Numbered from the stretch's first letter, positions 25,462 to 35,806 are shown. The stretch: 64,000 bases of DNA from Saprospiraceae bacterium (GCA_016714445.1 JADJNF010000003.1:124001-188000), one strand, 5' to 3'. Made by a program: numbers and translations. The notes: generated from the sequence alone by a model not told the origin.

Positions 25462-25824
25462 TCAACGAAGTTTATAAAGACTACAAAATTTAAATTCCTT
25501 GATTTTGTCATACTCACAGAACACTTCTTTTTCACGATGATTGGGTACAAATAAATAGTCATAATATTGATTCGAACTAAGATCTGTCCAGAAAATCTCC
25601 ATTTTACCTTCAAATTCTACTTCAGTATAAAAAGCCAAGGAATGATATTGCCATTGTTCAGCACCCAATTTTATTGTCCTGGTCGTTGAATTCCAATCTT
25701 GAATATCTTTTAAATAGTGTACTACGATTTTTGCATCTCCATTTTGCCACCATTCTATAGTATTTCTAAATGTTACGGAGTATGAAAAATGCCATATTAA
25801 AAAAGATACACACAAATATAGCAA
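25462..25824 (-). CDS. GT-C-like membrane protein 1, C-terminal part (frameshifted)
   Basis: 120 codons that align throughout with the C-terminus of the paralogue at 29759-31237: FLIWHF, then WWQNGDAK, WQYHSLAFY and WTDLSSNQ-YDYL-VP. In between lies a one-base break near 25934-25942. Adding one base there makes the frames continuous through FFINGTPFPTGRTQLLF. This part is the soluble C-terminal end, presumably periplasmic. It would not be made as a separate protein in nature. Confidence 0.7.
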   Translation of the reverse strand: MLYLCVSFLIWHFSYSVTFRNTIEWWQNGDAKIVVHYLKDIQDWNSTTRTIKLGAEQWQYHSLAFYTEVEFEGKMEIFWTDLSSNQYYDYLFVPNHREKEVFCEYDKIKEFKFCSLYKLR

Positions 25825-25877
25825 GTAATTTCCGGCCTTAGTGTGAGATATAATTCTTTCAAAAGCAAGACAAATAC

Positions 25878-26918
25878 CTAAATAAAATGGAATACTAAAT
25901 AATAACTGAGTTCTGCCAGTAGGAAATGGTGTACCATTATAAAGAAAAGAATTTTCGATATCATGGCAACTACAAGTATTAATAAAAATGTTTGTAAATG
26001 CATTTTATTTGCCAGTTTGTTACTTTTGCATAAGAAGCTGTAGGCTTGAAATGAGATCCATAACAAAAAAGTAATAAATCCTAAGATCTGTGTCAATTTC
26101 AACTCAGGAGGTATCATTTTATTCCTGTCAATTTTTGGATTGTGGTGAATATATTGATTTATGTAGTTAACTACACAATCGCTGAATAATCCGGTTTTAC
26201 CTCCATATGTTTCACCTGACGCTATGGTTCGGATTAAAGGAAGAAATATAATTATACTTATAAAAGATAATGAAATTATGGATACTATTGTATGCTGTTT
26301 TATAATTTCTAAATCCTTATTTTTAAATAGTTCATACATTAAAATTAAAATCATTCCTGCCAGAAGATATAATGCAGAAAAATTAGACCATATAGATATG
26401 AACATCCAAAAGAAGATATACTTTAACGATTTTATTGAGTGATGCTCTGAATATTCTGTCAGATAGTAAAATGCAGCTATAAAGGCGGAGATACTTAAAG
26501 CATATCCTCTGGCAAGCCCAAAAAAATCAAGCAAGTATGGATTAAAGAAAATAATAAGTAGATATAAAGACTTTCTAAATTCTGAAGAGGTAAATTTTGA
26601 AATTATTTTATATGAATAGAACAAACCAATCACTATTGCTAAAACCAAATGCAAACGGACTGCCCAATCTTTTCTTCCAAATAGCAAGATCTCTATTTTC
26701 ATAAAGATGGTGTTCAAAATATGATTGTTGGGTGCCCAGAACAAGTCTGTCTGACCGGTAGTGATGATATTCCAAAAATTTTGAGATGCATGAAAATGTA
26801 CGGTAATGTATTCATCATCAGATACTGGTACTAAGAATATTCTTGCAATGATGTAAAAAGTCAGGCCGATGCCTATAATTAATGAATACGTTATTTTAAA
26901 ATTTTGTAGATTAGACAT
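25878..26918 (-). CDS. GT-C-like membrane glycosyltransferase 1, N-terminal part (frameshifted)
   Basis: A polytopic membrane protein beginning MSNLQNFKIT at 26918; the open frame runs to 27044 but its extra N-terminus is unlike the paralogues. The first loop carries SDDEYITVHFHASQNFW and APNNHILNTIFMKIEILLFGRKDW, the hallmark shared with the paralogues at 29759 and 35886. An acidic first-loop motif of this kind is typical of GT-C enzymes that use polyprenyl-phosphate sugars. The frame ends in a non-homologous HHFLLAELSYYLVFHFI because of the shift near 25940. Together with the downstream part it would encode a protein of roughly 480-490 residues. A MITE-like repeat lies just upstream. Confidence 0.7.
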   Translation of the reverse strand: MSNLQNFKITYSLIIGIGLTFYIIARIFLVPVSDDEYITVHFHASQNFWNIITTGQTDLFWAPNNHILNTIFMKIEILLFGRKDWAVRLHLVLAIVIGLFYSYKIISKFTSSEFRKSLYLLIIFFNPYLLDFFGLARGYALSISAFIAAFYYLTEYSEHHSIKSLKYIFFWMFISIWSNFSALYLLAGMILILMYELFKNKDLEIIKQHTIVSIISLSFISIIIFLPLIRTIASGETYGGKTGLFSDCVVNYINQYIHHNPKIDRNKMIPPELKLTQILGFITFLLWISFQAYSFLCKSNKLANKMHLQTFLLILVVAMISKILFFIMVHHFLLAELSYYLVFHFI

Positions 26919-27487
26919 AATTTTTAATAATAATTTTGAGTTCCCAAATTTAAAATAAAAATATACATTTTGCACAAAAAGAAAAAACATTATTGAAATA
27001 AAATCCATTTTGTCCACATTTATGTCAAAATAAATGAAATACAACGTATTTTAATTAAGAGTATGTTTAAAAATTTTCTTAGTTGCTAATCAATAGGTTA
27101 TGGTTCTGACGATAAAAGAATTAAAGAGTTTTTAGTGAACTAAACGATGAGATTATTTTGAAGTCAGGTTCATAAGATATTGATTATAAGGCATTAAAAA
27201 TTTAAACATACTCTAAGATCGATTGAATGTGACCATTAACATCTGAAATATTTTTTATCAAATTTTATTTAAAACTAACTTGATAATCAATTTTAATAAT
27301 TAAATGGAAAGAACATAATGACACAATTTATGGGCATAAATGAAAGTTCTCATCAGGGATGATGCGTGAAGTGGATATTAAAATTGATTCAAACAAAAAA
27401 CATTATAAGAATAAAAAAGTATTTATCCCTTTTGGGGTTATATTCCAATTGTTTTCCAATTTTAAGTTTAAATAAATTAAAAATGGA
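26919..27487. other. Gene-free stretch with a MITE-like element
   Basis: Contains the MITE-like element at 27059-27213. The rest is very A/T-rich; a 73-codon plus-strand frame at its right end is not convincing. Confidence 0.5.
27059..27213. mobile_element. MITE-like palindromic element 1 (155 bases)
   Basis: Ends are GAGTATGTTTAAA and its exact inverse TTTAAACATACTC. TAA stands immediately outside both ends (27056-27058 and 27214-27216), a three-base target duplication. The inverted repeat continues inward imperfectly, for example TAATCAATA--TTATG---CTGAC on both arms, so the whole element could form one large hairpin. A GAG terminus and a TNA duplication are features of the IS5 family (IS1031-type groups), so it may be mobilised by such a transposase. 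It has no coding capacity. Confidence 0.75.
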
Positions 27488-29713
27488 TCACTTTTCAACC
27501 CTAAACCCATTAAAAAGCAAAACCTTATCACCATCACAAAGTGTCACATCTTTGTTTTCTGGTCTGATCAATAACTCATCGATGTAGAGTTTCCTGTTGG
27601 TATCAAAAGCCACTCGTATGGTACAATTTTTGGGTGTAGGTATTCTTTGTTCTGTTCGGATCCATGAGTCGTGCACATCATTAGATCTGCGGGTATCAGG
27701 TGTTTCATTGTAGATGATGTTACCAATACTATCTTTTACTTGACAATTGATCCATCCTATTCCATATTTCAAATGGTCAAATCTGGTCCAGACAGAAAAA
27801 ATATGGTGATCAGCTTCAGGATTTTCCAATTTTGTTTCTAAAATCGTATGTTGACCTTTTTCGTATTGCATTGCACCATCTCCAAAATATGAAAATTCAA
27901 CTTTTGAATCATTAAAGCCCATATAAATACAACCATTGGTATTGTTTTCAGTAGGACAACCCAGTAGTTTAGCCTCATTCAGATATTTGTTATTGTTGAT
28001 ATCTTCGACTCTTAATCTATGTAAACTAAATCCATTTTTTTCTGAATACAAAGTATCTGAAATTTCCAAAAGGAATTTTTCGCCTGACGAAAGCGGGGGA
28101 TAATCCACACCCAACACAATTAAGATATCTTTTTGGTTCGGTAGTTTTTCCGGTAAAGATTTATATATTAATGGATTTGCCAACAATTCAATTTTTTCTG
28201 CGGTCTGGCCGATGGACATCCGGGATAGCATGGCATTAAGAATTGGAAGCCCGGTTATTTTTGATATTTTTTGACTGTAGAATTGGGCGCTCCAGTTTAA
28301 TTCACTAATGAAATTGTCTGTCCATGTCATTAATTTGGGTAAACTTAGTATGCACTGAAAATCATTAGGATTAATTTTATTTTCTTTAAATATTTCTAAA
28401 ATATATTTATCATCATTTTGGCTGAAAGTATTTCCATTAATTTTGTCCTTGAAATCAATTTTAACATAAGTATTAAAATCCCAATTCCAGATCAATGCTA
28501 GAAGTATGATTATTGGTAAAGAAATAGCTTTATGTGATTTTATATAAAACTCGTTTATTACCATAACAACCATAATAGTTATAGTAAAGTATAATGGCCA
28601 ACCCAATCGCGCTACAGCTTTAAACATAAGAAGAAAACCAAGTGAATCTTCTATATAATCCTGATCGAAAGGAAGAAAGAACAGACCGGTAGAATACAAA
28701 AAAAGTAGAAATGAAGAAATAATAATGGGTATAAATGTTTTGCTTATTTTTATAGAGTACGGATGGAAGTTCTTGTATAGATAAAAAATAGCCGTTGAAA
28801 TTATAATTATTATGCTGACAAGTCCTATATAATTGTATGATTCTCGTTCGATATTGTAACTTTCTCCTATTGTTTTTATGACATCATCCATTAATGTTCC
28901 CTTTGGAGCTATAAGACCTTTTGGAGTGGAAGGATAAGAAAAATATCCCCACTGGATTTTTATCCTGTCATTCACAGGGTCATAAATTTTAAAATAGGTG
29001 TATGCAATAATTAAAGGCACCAACCCCAAGAAAAAACTTTTTAAGCGGCCCCAATCAGTTCTTTTTATAGCCCATCTGAAAAGTCCTGAAATCATTAAAA
29101 GACTGCAACCCATAAAACCCATGTAGGGATTATTGAAGGTGAAAAAAACAAAGGTGAAAAATATAAGTAAATCAAATTTGGTAACTTTAAATTTTTCATC
29201 AGTTTTAATGATATACAAATATACAAGGGGGATTAAAAATAAATAAGCCAATCCAAAATGACCTGCTAATCTGAATATTTGGGGAGATAATAGAGTGATT
29301 AAAGGGCTGAAAATCACAGAAATAATAACAGATACACCTTGTGTTCTTAATATAGTGTATATAATTCCGGAAGCTATTAATACCGAAATTGCATTTAAAA
29401 AGTTAATGATTCCTATTACATAGTCACAAATATCTATATAATTATTTATCCATTGTAAAATCATGGCTAAAGCACCTTGTGCATCAGTAAGAAAGATTAG
29501 TTCTCCATAAGGATAATTCATTCCTTTTAACATATCACCAGAACCGTGACACACATGATATTGTACATTATAATAAATGGCCAATCCGTCGCCCCCAAAA
29601 GTGTACATGTGTTTGTTTGGACTTAATAAATAGGGTCCTATTATGGAATAAGAAAGAATAAAACAAAGGAGTATTGATCCCAAAATGCCAAGTAAGGTTT
29701 TATTTATATTCAT
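27488..29713 (-). CDS. Large polytopic GT-C-like membrane protein with periplasmic C-domain
   Basis: A 741-residue protein with about a dozen hydrophobic segments in the first 430 residues, then a soluble C-terminal portion rich in beta strands (HTILETKLENPEADHHIFSVWTRF to VTLCDGDKVLLFN). The first loop contains FGGDGLAIYYNVQYH; an acidic motif in this loop is the usual metal or sugar-phosphate site in GT-C glycosyltransferases. The C-terminal domain looks carbohydrate-binding-like, with parallels to the end of the 31234-33093 protein (both describe a strand-rich domain ending in IDELLIRPE / IDNLLIEHY). Exact activity is unknown. It follows the 29759-31237 gene by 45 bases on the same strand. 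Confidence 0.65.
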   Translation of the reverse strand: MNINKTLLGILGSILLCFILSYSIIGPYLLSPNKHMYTFGGDGLAIYYNVQYHVCHGSGDMLKGMNYPYGELIFLTDAQGALAMILQWINNYIDICDYVIGIINFLNAISVLIASGIIYTILRTQGVSVIISVIFSPLITLLSPQIFRLAGHFGLAYLFLIPLVYLYIIKTDEKFKVTKFDLLIFFTFVFFTFNNPYMGFMGCSLLMISGLFRWAIKRTDWGRLKSFFLGLVPLIIAYTYFKIYDPVNDRIKIQWGYFSYPSTPKGLIAPKGTLMDDVIKTIGESYNIERESYNYIGLVSIIIIISTAIFYLYKNFHPYSIKISKTFIPIIISSFLLFLYSTGLFFLPFDQDYIEDSLGFLLMFKAVARLGWPLYFTITIMVVMVINEFYIKSHKAISLPIIILLALIWNWDFNTYVKIDFKDKINGNTFSQNDDKYILEIFKENKINPNDFQCILSLPKLMTWTDNFISELNWSAQFYSQKISKITGLPILNAMLSRMSIGQTAEKIELLANPLIYKSLPEKLPNQKDILIVLGVDYPPLSSGEKFLLEISDTLYSEKNGFSLHRLRVEDINNNKYLNEAKLLGCPTENNTNGCIYMGFNDSKVEFSYFGDGAMQYEKGQHTILETKLENPEADHHIFSVWTRFDHLKYGIGWINCQVKDSIGNIIYNETPDTRRSNDVHDSWIRTEQRIPTPKNCTIRVAFDTNRKLYIDELLIRPENKDVTLCDGDKVLLFNGFRVEK

Positions 29714-29758
29714 AAAATTTTTTTAAAACTGTTTTTATTTAAATAAAATTGGTCTAAT

Positions 29759-31237
29759 TTATTTTAGTTTGAAAAGGATGGTTTTATCAAACTCTCTAAT
29801 TGGTATATAGTCGGCCCAAACTTCAGATTGGCGATGTTTTGGCACGAGAAGGTAATCATAAACTTGATTTGAGCTTAGATCAGTCCAATGTATTTGAAGG
29901 GAATGATGGAATTCTTCTTCAATATAAAATGCAAGTGAATGATATTGCCAATTTTCAGCTCCAATGTGTTTAATTTTTCCAGAATTTTCATTGCGATACT
30001 CACTTTTTAAAAATGAAACAACCTTTTTTGCATCTCCGTTTTGCCACCAATCGATCGTATTTACAAGGTTGAATGAATGATAAAAATGCCAAATCAAAAA
30101 GCTAATTTGCAAAATTACAATAAAATAAAATCTTTTTTGATGGATGAGAATCCGCTCAATTGCTATACAGATACCTATATAAAATGGTACTCCGAATAGT
30201 AATTGAGTTCTACCACTTGGGAATGGTGTTTGTTTTAGTATAAAAAGTACTTTAGCAATAACAGCAACTAATAATACCAAAAATAAGCAAATATTTTGAA
30301 TTTTTTTAAGTCTGGAATCAACATCAAAGGTAAAACTGTATGCTAATAATGATGTCCATAAAAGAAATAATATCACACCTAAGATTTCTATTAGTTTCCA
30401 TCCGGATGGATATATCTGATGCCTGTCAATTTTAGGGTTGTGATGAATGAATTGATTAATATATTGCACAACTGAATCCTGGAATATCCCTATTTTCCCA
30501 CCAAATGTTTCGCCAGATGCTAAGGTCTTGATTAAAGGAAAGATGATCACTATTCCGATCAGACAAGAAGCAACAGCTAATATCACTATCTGGGTTTTAA
30601 AATCTGTTGAAAAAAAATTCTTTCTATTTTCAAAAAGAATAATACATATCACACCTGCAAATAAATAAAGTGCGGAGAAATTGGACCATATAGCAAGAAA
30701 CATAAAGAACAATGTTAGTATTAATGGCTTTATAGAAAATTGGTCAAGGTATACAATTAAATAATATAAAGCTCCTGTGAATGCAGTTATACTCAAAGCA
30801 TAACCTCTGGCTAATCCAAAAAAATCTAAAAGATAAGGATTTAAAAAAATAATGATTAGATAAAATAGTTTGCGATATTCTGACGGCACAAAAAGAGAGA
30901 AAAGTTTGTAACTATAGTAAAAACAAACAATAAATGAAAGAAATATATGAATCCTCATTACCCAATCTTTACGGCCAAAAAGAAATATTTCAAATTTCAT
31001 CATCAATGTATTTAATACATGATTATTTGGTGCCCAATCGGTGTTGGGTTGACCTGTAGTTACAATGTTCCATAAGTTTTGAGATACATGTAAGTGAAGC
31101 GTCATGTATTCATCATCAGATAAAGGCAATTCGATGATCCTAAATATAAGATAAATCAATATTAAAAATCCAAACAAGTAAGAAATGTTAATATCAGGAA
31201 TTATCTTTCTAAATATTTGAATCATATTTATATTCAT
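29759..31237 (-). CDS. GT-C-like membrane glycosyltransferase 2 (intact paralogue)
   Basis: A 492-residue polytopic membrane protein. The first periplasmic loop has SDDEYMTLHLHVSQNLW and APNNHVLNTLMMKFEIFLFGRKDW, followed by about ten transmembrane helices, KQTPFPSGRTQLLFG in a late loop and a soluble tail with WQYHSLAFY and WTDLSSNQVYDYLLVP. It is the intact relative of the frameshifted genes at 25462-26918 and 35886-37330. By fold it should transfer a sugar from a polyprenyl-phosphate carrier on the periplasmic side, but donor and acceptor are unknown. The stop of the upstream gene overlaps its start by four bases. Confidence 0.7.
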   Translation of the reverse strand: MNINMIQIFRKIIPDINISYLFGFLILIYLIFRIIELPLSDDEYMTLHLHVSQNLWNIVTTGQPNTDWAPNNHVLNTLMMKFEIFLFGRKDWVMRIHIFLSFIVCFYYSYKLFSLFVPSEYRKLFYLIIIFLNPYLLDFFGLARGYALSITAFTGALYYLIVYLDQFSIKPLILTLFFMFLAIWSNFSALYLFAGVICIILFENRKNFFSTDFKTQIVILAVASCLIGIVIIFPLIKTLASGETFGGKIGIFQDSVVQYINQFIHHNPKIDRHQIYPSGWKLIEILGVILFLLWTSLLAYSFTFDVDSRLKKIQNICLFLVLLVAVIAKVLFILKQTPFPSGRTQLLFGVPFYIGICIAIERILIHQKRFYFIVILQISFLIWHFYHSFNLVNTIDWWQNGDAKKVVSFLKSEYRNENSGKIKHIGAENWQYHSLAFYIEEEFHHSLQIHWTDLSSNQVYDYLLVPKHRQSEVWADYIPIREFDKTILFKLK

Positions 31238-33093
31238 TTGTAATGTTCTATGAGCAAGTTATCAATATTCCATTTTATTTTACTTGGGTTAAAGCCCAAA
31301 ATCCGTACAGTTGAATTTTGATGTGGTGTAAAAGGTACTTTGGTAAAATATGTTATTCTTTCCCATTTTTTTGGTCGACCGGTAAACCATATTGAATTGG
31401 TTTCATTATTAATAAGTGCAGTTGGACTGGATTGTTTCCAAATACTAATGGAAGATTCTTCTTTCTTGAATTCTAAAACAAATTTTGGAAGATTTACAAA
31501 CCAGAATCCTTCTTTATCAATATGCGCATCCAGACTTACTTTAAGCCAATCACCTTTTTCAAGTTTAAAATCCTTTAAGTCCATCATGGTAATATTAACA
31601 TCCTGATTTTCCATATTAAAGGAAGTTTTGCCTGAATGTACAACCATTGAATCGACATTTTCTTTTATCTCTTCGAAATCTGTCTGATACAAAGTATCAA
31701 CAAGTTTTAGGTTGCTGATATCTGGTTGAATGTCATTTGTATTAAAAGCAACAATGTCTTCTTTTATTGGCTTGACTTTCAAAAACATCGACTGGTAATA
31801 AGCTTTATTATTTGTTTCTGAGAATATATGACCATGAAATTGCTGGTAACTAAATCGCAGGTTTTGTGAACCTAAAAAAAACAAAACAACCATTGCAGGA
31901 ATTCTTATAAATGTTGGCTTTGTTAATATCCACGAGATTAAGCCAGCCAACGCAAAAGCTAAAATAGGATATATATCTACCATGGGTCTTGAACCCATCC
32001 CTGCTATATAGTACCAGCACCACCAGCTGTATGAAATGTAGACATGTATACAAAAAATCAATCCAAGTGGAAGAATCCAAACCTCCCGATTTTTGGTTTT
32101 TAATACCAAGCTAATTATAACAGGCAACATCAACGGCGTATACAAAAACCAGCCGTTTCTGGCATCAAACAGACCATTTATAATTTGCGGGTGAGCCCAA
32201 TTGAACGTTTCACCTACATAACTAAAGTAGAGCCATTGACCGCTGATATATTTATAATAAATGAGTTGTACGCTTATTGTAAGTATAAAAGCTAATATGG
32301 AAAAAATAAATATTTTTAGATGATTGAAAATAAACTGTCCTCTTAATTTAATCGTTTGGATTGAATTCACACCCCATAATAAAGGAATTAACCCTAGTAT
32401 TAAGTCCTGTGTACGGATTATAGCAATTAAACCTAAGGACATACCCATCAGGAGGCCATTAAGTTTATTCGGCAATTTGTATAATTCATTTGTAAAATAG
32501 ATCAACATACTCACCGCAAAAAATTGGTACCCATGTGACATTGCTGAAAATATGGATGTAAAAAATAATAGATTTGTGCCCAATCCTATTAAGATGATGG
32601 TAATAGCGGACACAGAAGGTGAATAATATTGAACCAGCGTCTTTTGCAGAAACCATAACCCAATAACTACATAAAACATAGTAGAGAAGAAACACATCAC
32701 CTGATAAGGTCTGCTGAAACCATCAGCCTCATACATTTGTGTCTGTTTAGTATATAGATGTCCGGCTAAAAAAAACGGAGATTGCAGGATAGCCACACCC
32801 ACAGGGTATTTATCGGCAAGTTTTCCGGTAGGAGTTGGTCTGAAACCATAAATATCGGCACTAAGATCCGGGAGGTCGGGAACATATTTTTTCAGTGCCT
32901 GCGAAGTTTTCTTAAAATCTCCTAAATCTTTATGTATGATGACAGAAGGAAGATAAACATAATACCCTAAACCATCACCTCCATGCCTGCTTGAATGCCA
33001 ATTATTTTTCGAATAAAAACCAATTAATATAAAGGCAAACGCAACAAAAAGTAATAATAATTTTTCAACATTAAAATTTTTCATACTATTCAC
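31234..33093 (-). CDS. Polytopic GT-C-like membrane protein
   Basis: 619 residues with many hydrophobic helices. After the first helix it carries HGGDGLGYYVYLPS, an acidic first-loop motif akin to FGGDGLAIYYN in the 27488-29713 protein, and PTPTGKLADKYPVGVAILQSPFFLAGH, a pattern seen in DUF-type GT-C membrane proteins. The C-terminal 170 residues are soluble and strand-rich, ending WNIDNLLIEHYK. Start could be the ATG at 33093 or the third-codon-later ATG at 33084. It overlaps the next gene by four bases, indicating coupled translation. Confidence 0.65.
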   Translation of the reverse strand: MNSMKNFNVEKLLLLFVAFAFILIGFYSKNNWHSSRHGGDGLGYYVYLPSVIIHKDLGDFKKTSQALKKYVPDLPDLSADIYGFRPTPTGKLADKYPVGVAILQSPFFLAGHLYTKQTQMYEADGFSRPYQVMCFFSTMFYVVIGLWFLQKTLVQYYSPSVSAITIILIGLGTNLLFFTSIFSAMSHGYQFFAVSMLIYFTNELYKLPNKLNGLLMGMSLGLIAIIRTQDLILGLIPLLWGVNSIQTIKLRGQFIFNHLKIFIFSILAFILTISVQLIYYKYISGQWLYFSYVGETFNWAHPQIINGLFDARNGWFLYTPLMLPVIISLVLKTKNREVWILPLGLIFCIHVYISYSWWCWYYIAGMGSRPMVDIYPILAFALAGLISWILTKPTFIRIPAMVVLFFLGSQNLRFSYQQFHGHIFSETNNKAYYQSMFLKVKPIKEDIVAFNTNDIQPDISNLKLVDTLYQTDFEEIKENVDSMVVHSGKTSFNMENQDVNITMMDLKDFKLEKGDWLKVSLDAHIDKEGFWFVNLPKFVLEFKKEESSISIWKQSSPTALINNETNSIWFTGRPKKWERITYFTKVPFTPHQNSTVRILGFNPSKIKWNIDNLLIEHYK

Positions 33094-33238
33094 ATTTGAA
33101 GATTTTTATAATTTATAAAACATTAAATCCTTTCATTTTATTACACATATTTGGACATTATTGGACAAAATAATTTTTTGATTTTGAATTGATGGCACCA
33201 ATCAATAATCTTATGTCTTTCCTTTAAAATACGTAGAA

Positions 33239-34174
33239 CTACTTTTGTATATTTGTTTCTTTTACTACAAACAAAGGCCTTTTCCTAACTTCTGTTTGAA
33301 TTCTTCCTATGTATTCTCCTATGATTCCAATGGTTAATAATTGAATTCCACCAATGAACAACACAGAAATCATAAGTGACGCCCATCCCTGGGGAGTATA
33401 TTCATGGTAGAAATAGGAATAAAGTGTATATAATATAATTATCAATGACAGCAGAAAAACAAAAACCCCCATAATGGTAGCAACCCTTAATGGCATATTG
33501 GAAAATGATATAATGCCATCGAGGGCAAGTCTGAATAGCTTGTAGTAAGTGTATCCTGGTTCCCCGGCGGCCCTTATGTCTCTATCATACTCAACATAAG
33601 TTTGATTGAAGCCTAACCATGCTATCTGACCTCTCAAAAATTTATTGGATTCCTGCATTTTAAGCAGTTCATCCACTACATTTTTTTTCATCATCCTGAA
33701 ATCTCCCGTATCCAATGGGATTTCTATTTGACTGATGACAGAAAGTATTTTATAAAATAATTTGTAGGCAGCTTTTTTTACAACACTTCGATCCTTTCTG
33801 CTCCTTCGTTTTGCATAGACCACATCAAATCCTTTATTGATTTTTTCATACATGTCTATGATGAGTTCCGGAGGATCCTGTAAATCTGAATCAATAATGA
33901 CTACATAGTCTCCTGAACAATACTCCAACCCGGCAGAAACTGCGACCTGATGGCCAAAGTTCCTGCTGAAGTCAATATATTTGACCGAAGGGTCTTTTAT
34001 TGCTAACTCCTTGATGATCTGTAATGAAGTATCTCTGCTGTGGTCATTTACAAATATGAGTTCATGATTTACATCAATTTTTACAAAAACATCTTTTATT
34101 CTTGCATACAATGTCCCTATATTTAACTCCTCGTTAAACACCGGGATGATAACAGAAATCTTTGCTTTGTTCAT
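33239..34174 (-). CDS. GT2 polyprenyl-phosphate glycosyltransferase (DPM1/GtrB type)
   Basis: A 311-residue enzyme with a GT2 catalytic domain (SVIIPVFNEELNI, VNDHSRDTS, SRNFGHQVAVSAGL, DSDLQDPPE with the metal-binding DxD, TGDFRMMKKNV) followed by two transmembrane helices (about residues 230-280). Members make polyprenyl-phosphate-linked sugars, the donors needed by GT-C enzymes, which fits its location inside a GT-C cluster. The start lies 24 bases downstream of the GT39-type gene. The sugar is probably glucose or a related hexose but cannot be read from the sequence. Confidence 0.88.
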   Translation of the reverse strand: MNKAKISVIIPVFNEELNIGTLYARIKDVFVKIDVNHELIFVNDHSRDTSLQIIKELAIKDPSVKYIDFSRNFGHQVAVSAGLEYCSGDYVVIIDSDLQDPPELIIDMYEKINKGFDVVYAKRRSRKDRSVVKKAAYKLFYKILSVISQIEIPLDTGDFRMMKKNVVDELLKMQESNKFLRGQIAWLGFNQTYVEYDRDIRAAGEPGYTYYKLFRLALDGIISFSNMPLRVATIMGVFVFLLSLIIILYTLYSYFYHEYTPQGWASLMISVLFIGGIQLLTIGIIGEYIGRIQTEVRKRPLFVVKETNIQK

Positions 34175-34198
34175 TAAATATCTATTAGTTGTACGGTT

Positions 34199-35743
34199 TT
34201 ATTTTCTTTTATATACCCCCATTATCGGAATATTATCGATGCTTATTTTATGTAGTAATTCTGTATTTTCAGGATCTCCTGCTCCTCTGAAATTGGTCAG
34301 ATAGTACACCCAGGTACTATCATGTGGCTCTACATACTTTAACTTGCTTCTGTTTTTTTCATTTATGATCATGTGATTAATTTTGCCAGGCAAATTTAAG
34401 GATGTGTAAATTATCGTATCAGTATCTTTTATATTTTCAGACAGATATTCCAGTCCTTGTTTATATGATATTCCCCAATAATCCAGTTCAAATTTTCTCC
34501 CTACTTCAAAATATTTTCTGCTGAATGTGCTAAAATAAACATTTTGAAAAGGATGATTTTTGACCATCCAAAATCCAATAAAGATCATGTTAAAGAAAAG
34601 AAAAGCAAAAAATCCTTCTTTGGCATATTTTATTTTTTCAATAAACTTTATTAGTTTCGTAATACCGTAAATTGACATAATAATTAGTAGTGGATATATG
34701 AAAAACAGATGTCTCCAGCCATCATACACCACAGAATTGAGCAAAACTACAGAAGCCACGGGCGCAGTCAATAATACAAAAACACTGAATATTTCGAATT
34801 CATTTAATAATTCTTTAAAAGGGTTAATTATCAATTGACGGATAAATATCAACAGACCCATTGATATTAATATTACATACATTATAGGTGTGGTGATGCA
34901 CACCCAGACAGGTATATAATACCAAGGCAAACTACTTGTGTGGACAGGATGATTATTAAAAAAAACATGACCATCCCAATGGAATTTTTTCATTTCGACA
35001 AAAGCAGCAACAAAATGATGGTAAGGGTTTTCCCACAAAATAGGCCAAAATAGTATAATAAATATCAAAGTAGCCACTATATATACCAGAAGTGAAATCA
35101 ATGATTTTCTTGGAATTTTATTCAGAAAATTGAATAAAAGTATATATCCGATAGTAAGCAACGGAAGCATGATCCCCAGTATTCGGGTATCAATTATGGC
35201 TCCCGTAATAAATGCATAAATCAATGCCCATTTAATGGTTGGGTTTTTGACAAATTTAATAAAAAAATAGAGTCCGATAGTAAATAGCGATAAAAATGCC
35301 AGATCTTTGGAATTGAAAAATGAGTCTGAGAAAATACGTGGGGATAAAACCAGCATCAAACAACCTATCAATCCATAAAATGTACCATAGAGATTTTTTG
35401 CCACAGCATAAAAGGCAATTACTGCACAAGAGAATAAAGCAAACAATAAAAAATGTCGCAGGTAATATACATCAGCAGTATCTGTCAATCCGGATATTTT
35501 TTCTGCAAACACCAATAATAATTCAACAAATGGCCCATGATATTTTTCATTATTTGTCAGAAGACTATTATCTCCGTTAAAAATATAATTAAAATTTGCA
35601 TAACCAGTGGCAGTTCTTGACCATTCATCATCCCATCCTAATCCATAATCAGTAAATGAAAACAGACCAATAAAGAAAAATATAGTAAAAAACCAAAAAG
35701 CAGGGTTTTGATAAAGCTGTCTGAGATGTGTGAAATTCATCAA
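34199..35743 (-). CDS. GT39/ArnT-like membrane glycosyltransferase
   Basis: A 514-residue polytopic protein with the first-loop motif YGLGWDDEWSRTATGY, a DDE-type acidic pair, and about eleven transmembrane helices followed by a soluble C-terminal region (from about residue 420). The stretch SPRIFSDSFFNSKDLAFLSLF is typical of the PMT/ArnT-like family that uses polyprenyl-phosphate sugars to modify lipids or glycans. It is the first gene of the minus-strand glycan operon, with a promoter element at 35807-35814. Confidence 0.78.
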   Translation of the reverse strand: MMNFTHLRQLYQNPAFWFFTIFFFIGLFSFTDYGLGWDDEWSRTATGYANFNYIFNGDNSLLTNNEKYHGPFVELLLVFAEKISGLTDTADVYYLRHFLLFALFSCAVIAFYAVAKNLYGTFYGLIGCLMLVLSPRIFSDSFFNSKDLAFLSLFTIGLYFFIKFVKNPTIKWALIYAFITGAIIDTRILGIMLPLLTIGYILLFNFLNKIPRKSLISLLVYIVATLIFIILFWPILWENPYHHFVAAFVEMKKFHWDGHVFFNNHPVHTSSLPWYYIPVWVCITTPIMYVILISMGLLIFIRQLIINPFKELLNEFEIFSVFVLLTAPVASVVLLNSVVYDGWRHLFFIYPLLIIMSIYGITKLIKFIEKIKYAKEGFFAFLFFNMIFIGFWMVKNHPFQNVYFSTFSRKYFEVGRKFELDYWGISYKQGLEYLSENIKDTDTIIYTSLNLPGKINHMIINEKNRSKLKYVEPHDSTWVYYLTNFRGAGDPENTELLHKISIDNIPIMGVYKRK

Positions 35744-35806
35744 ATTTTAAGTGTAAGTTATCTTGGAATACGTTGAAAATATTGTGTTTTTAAATTTCGA
35801 TATCCA

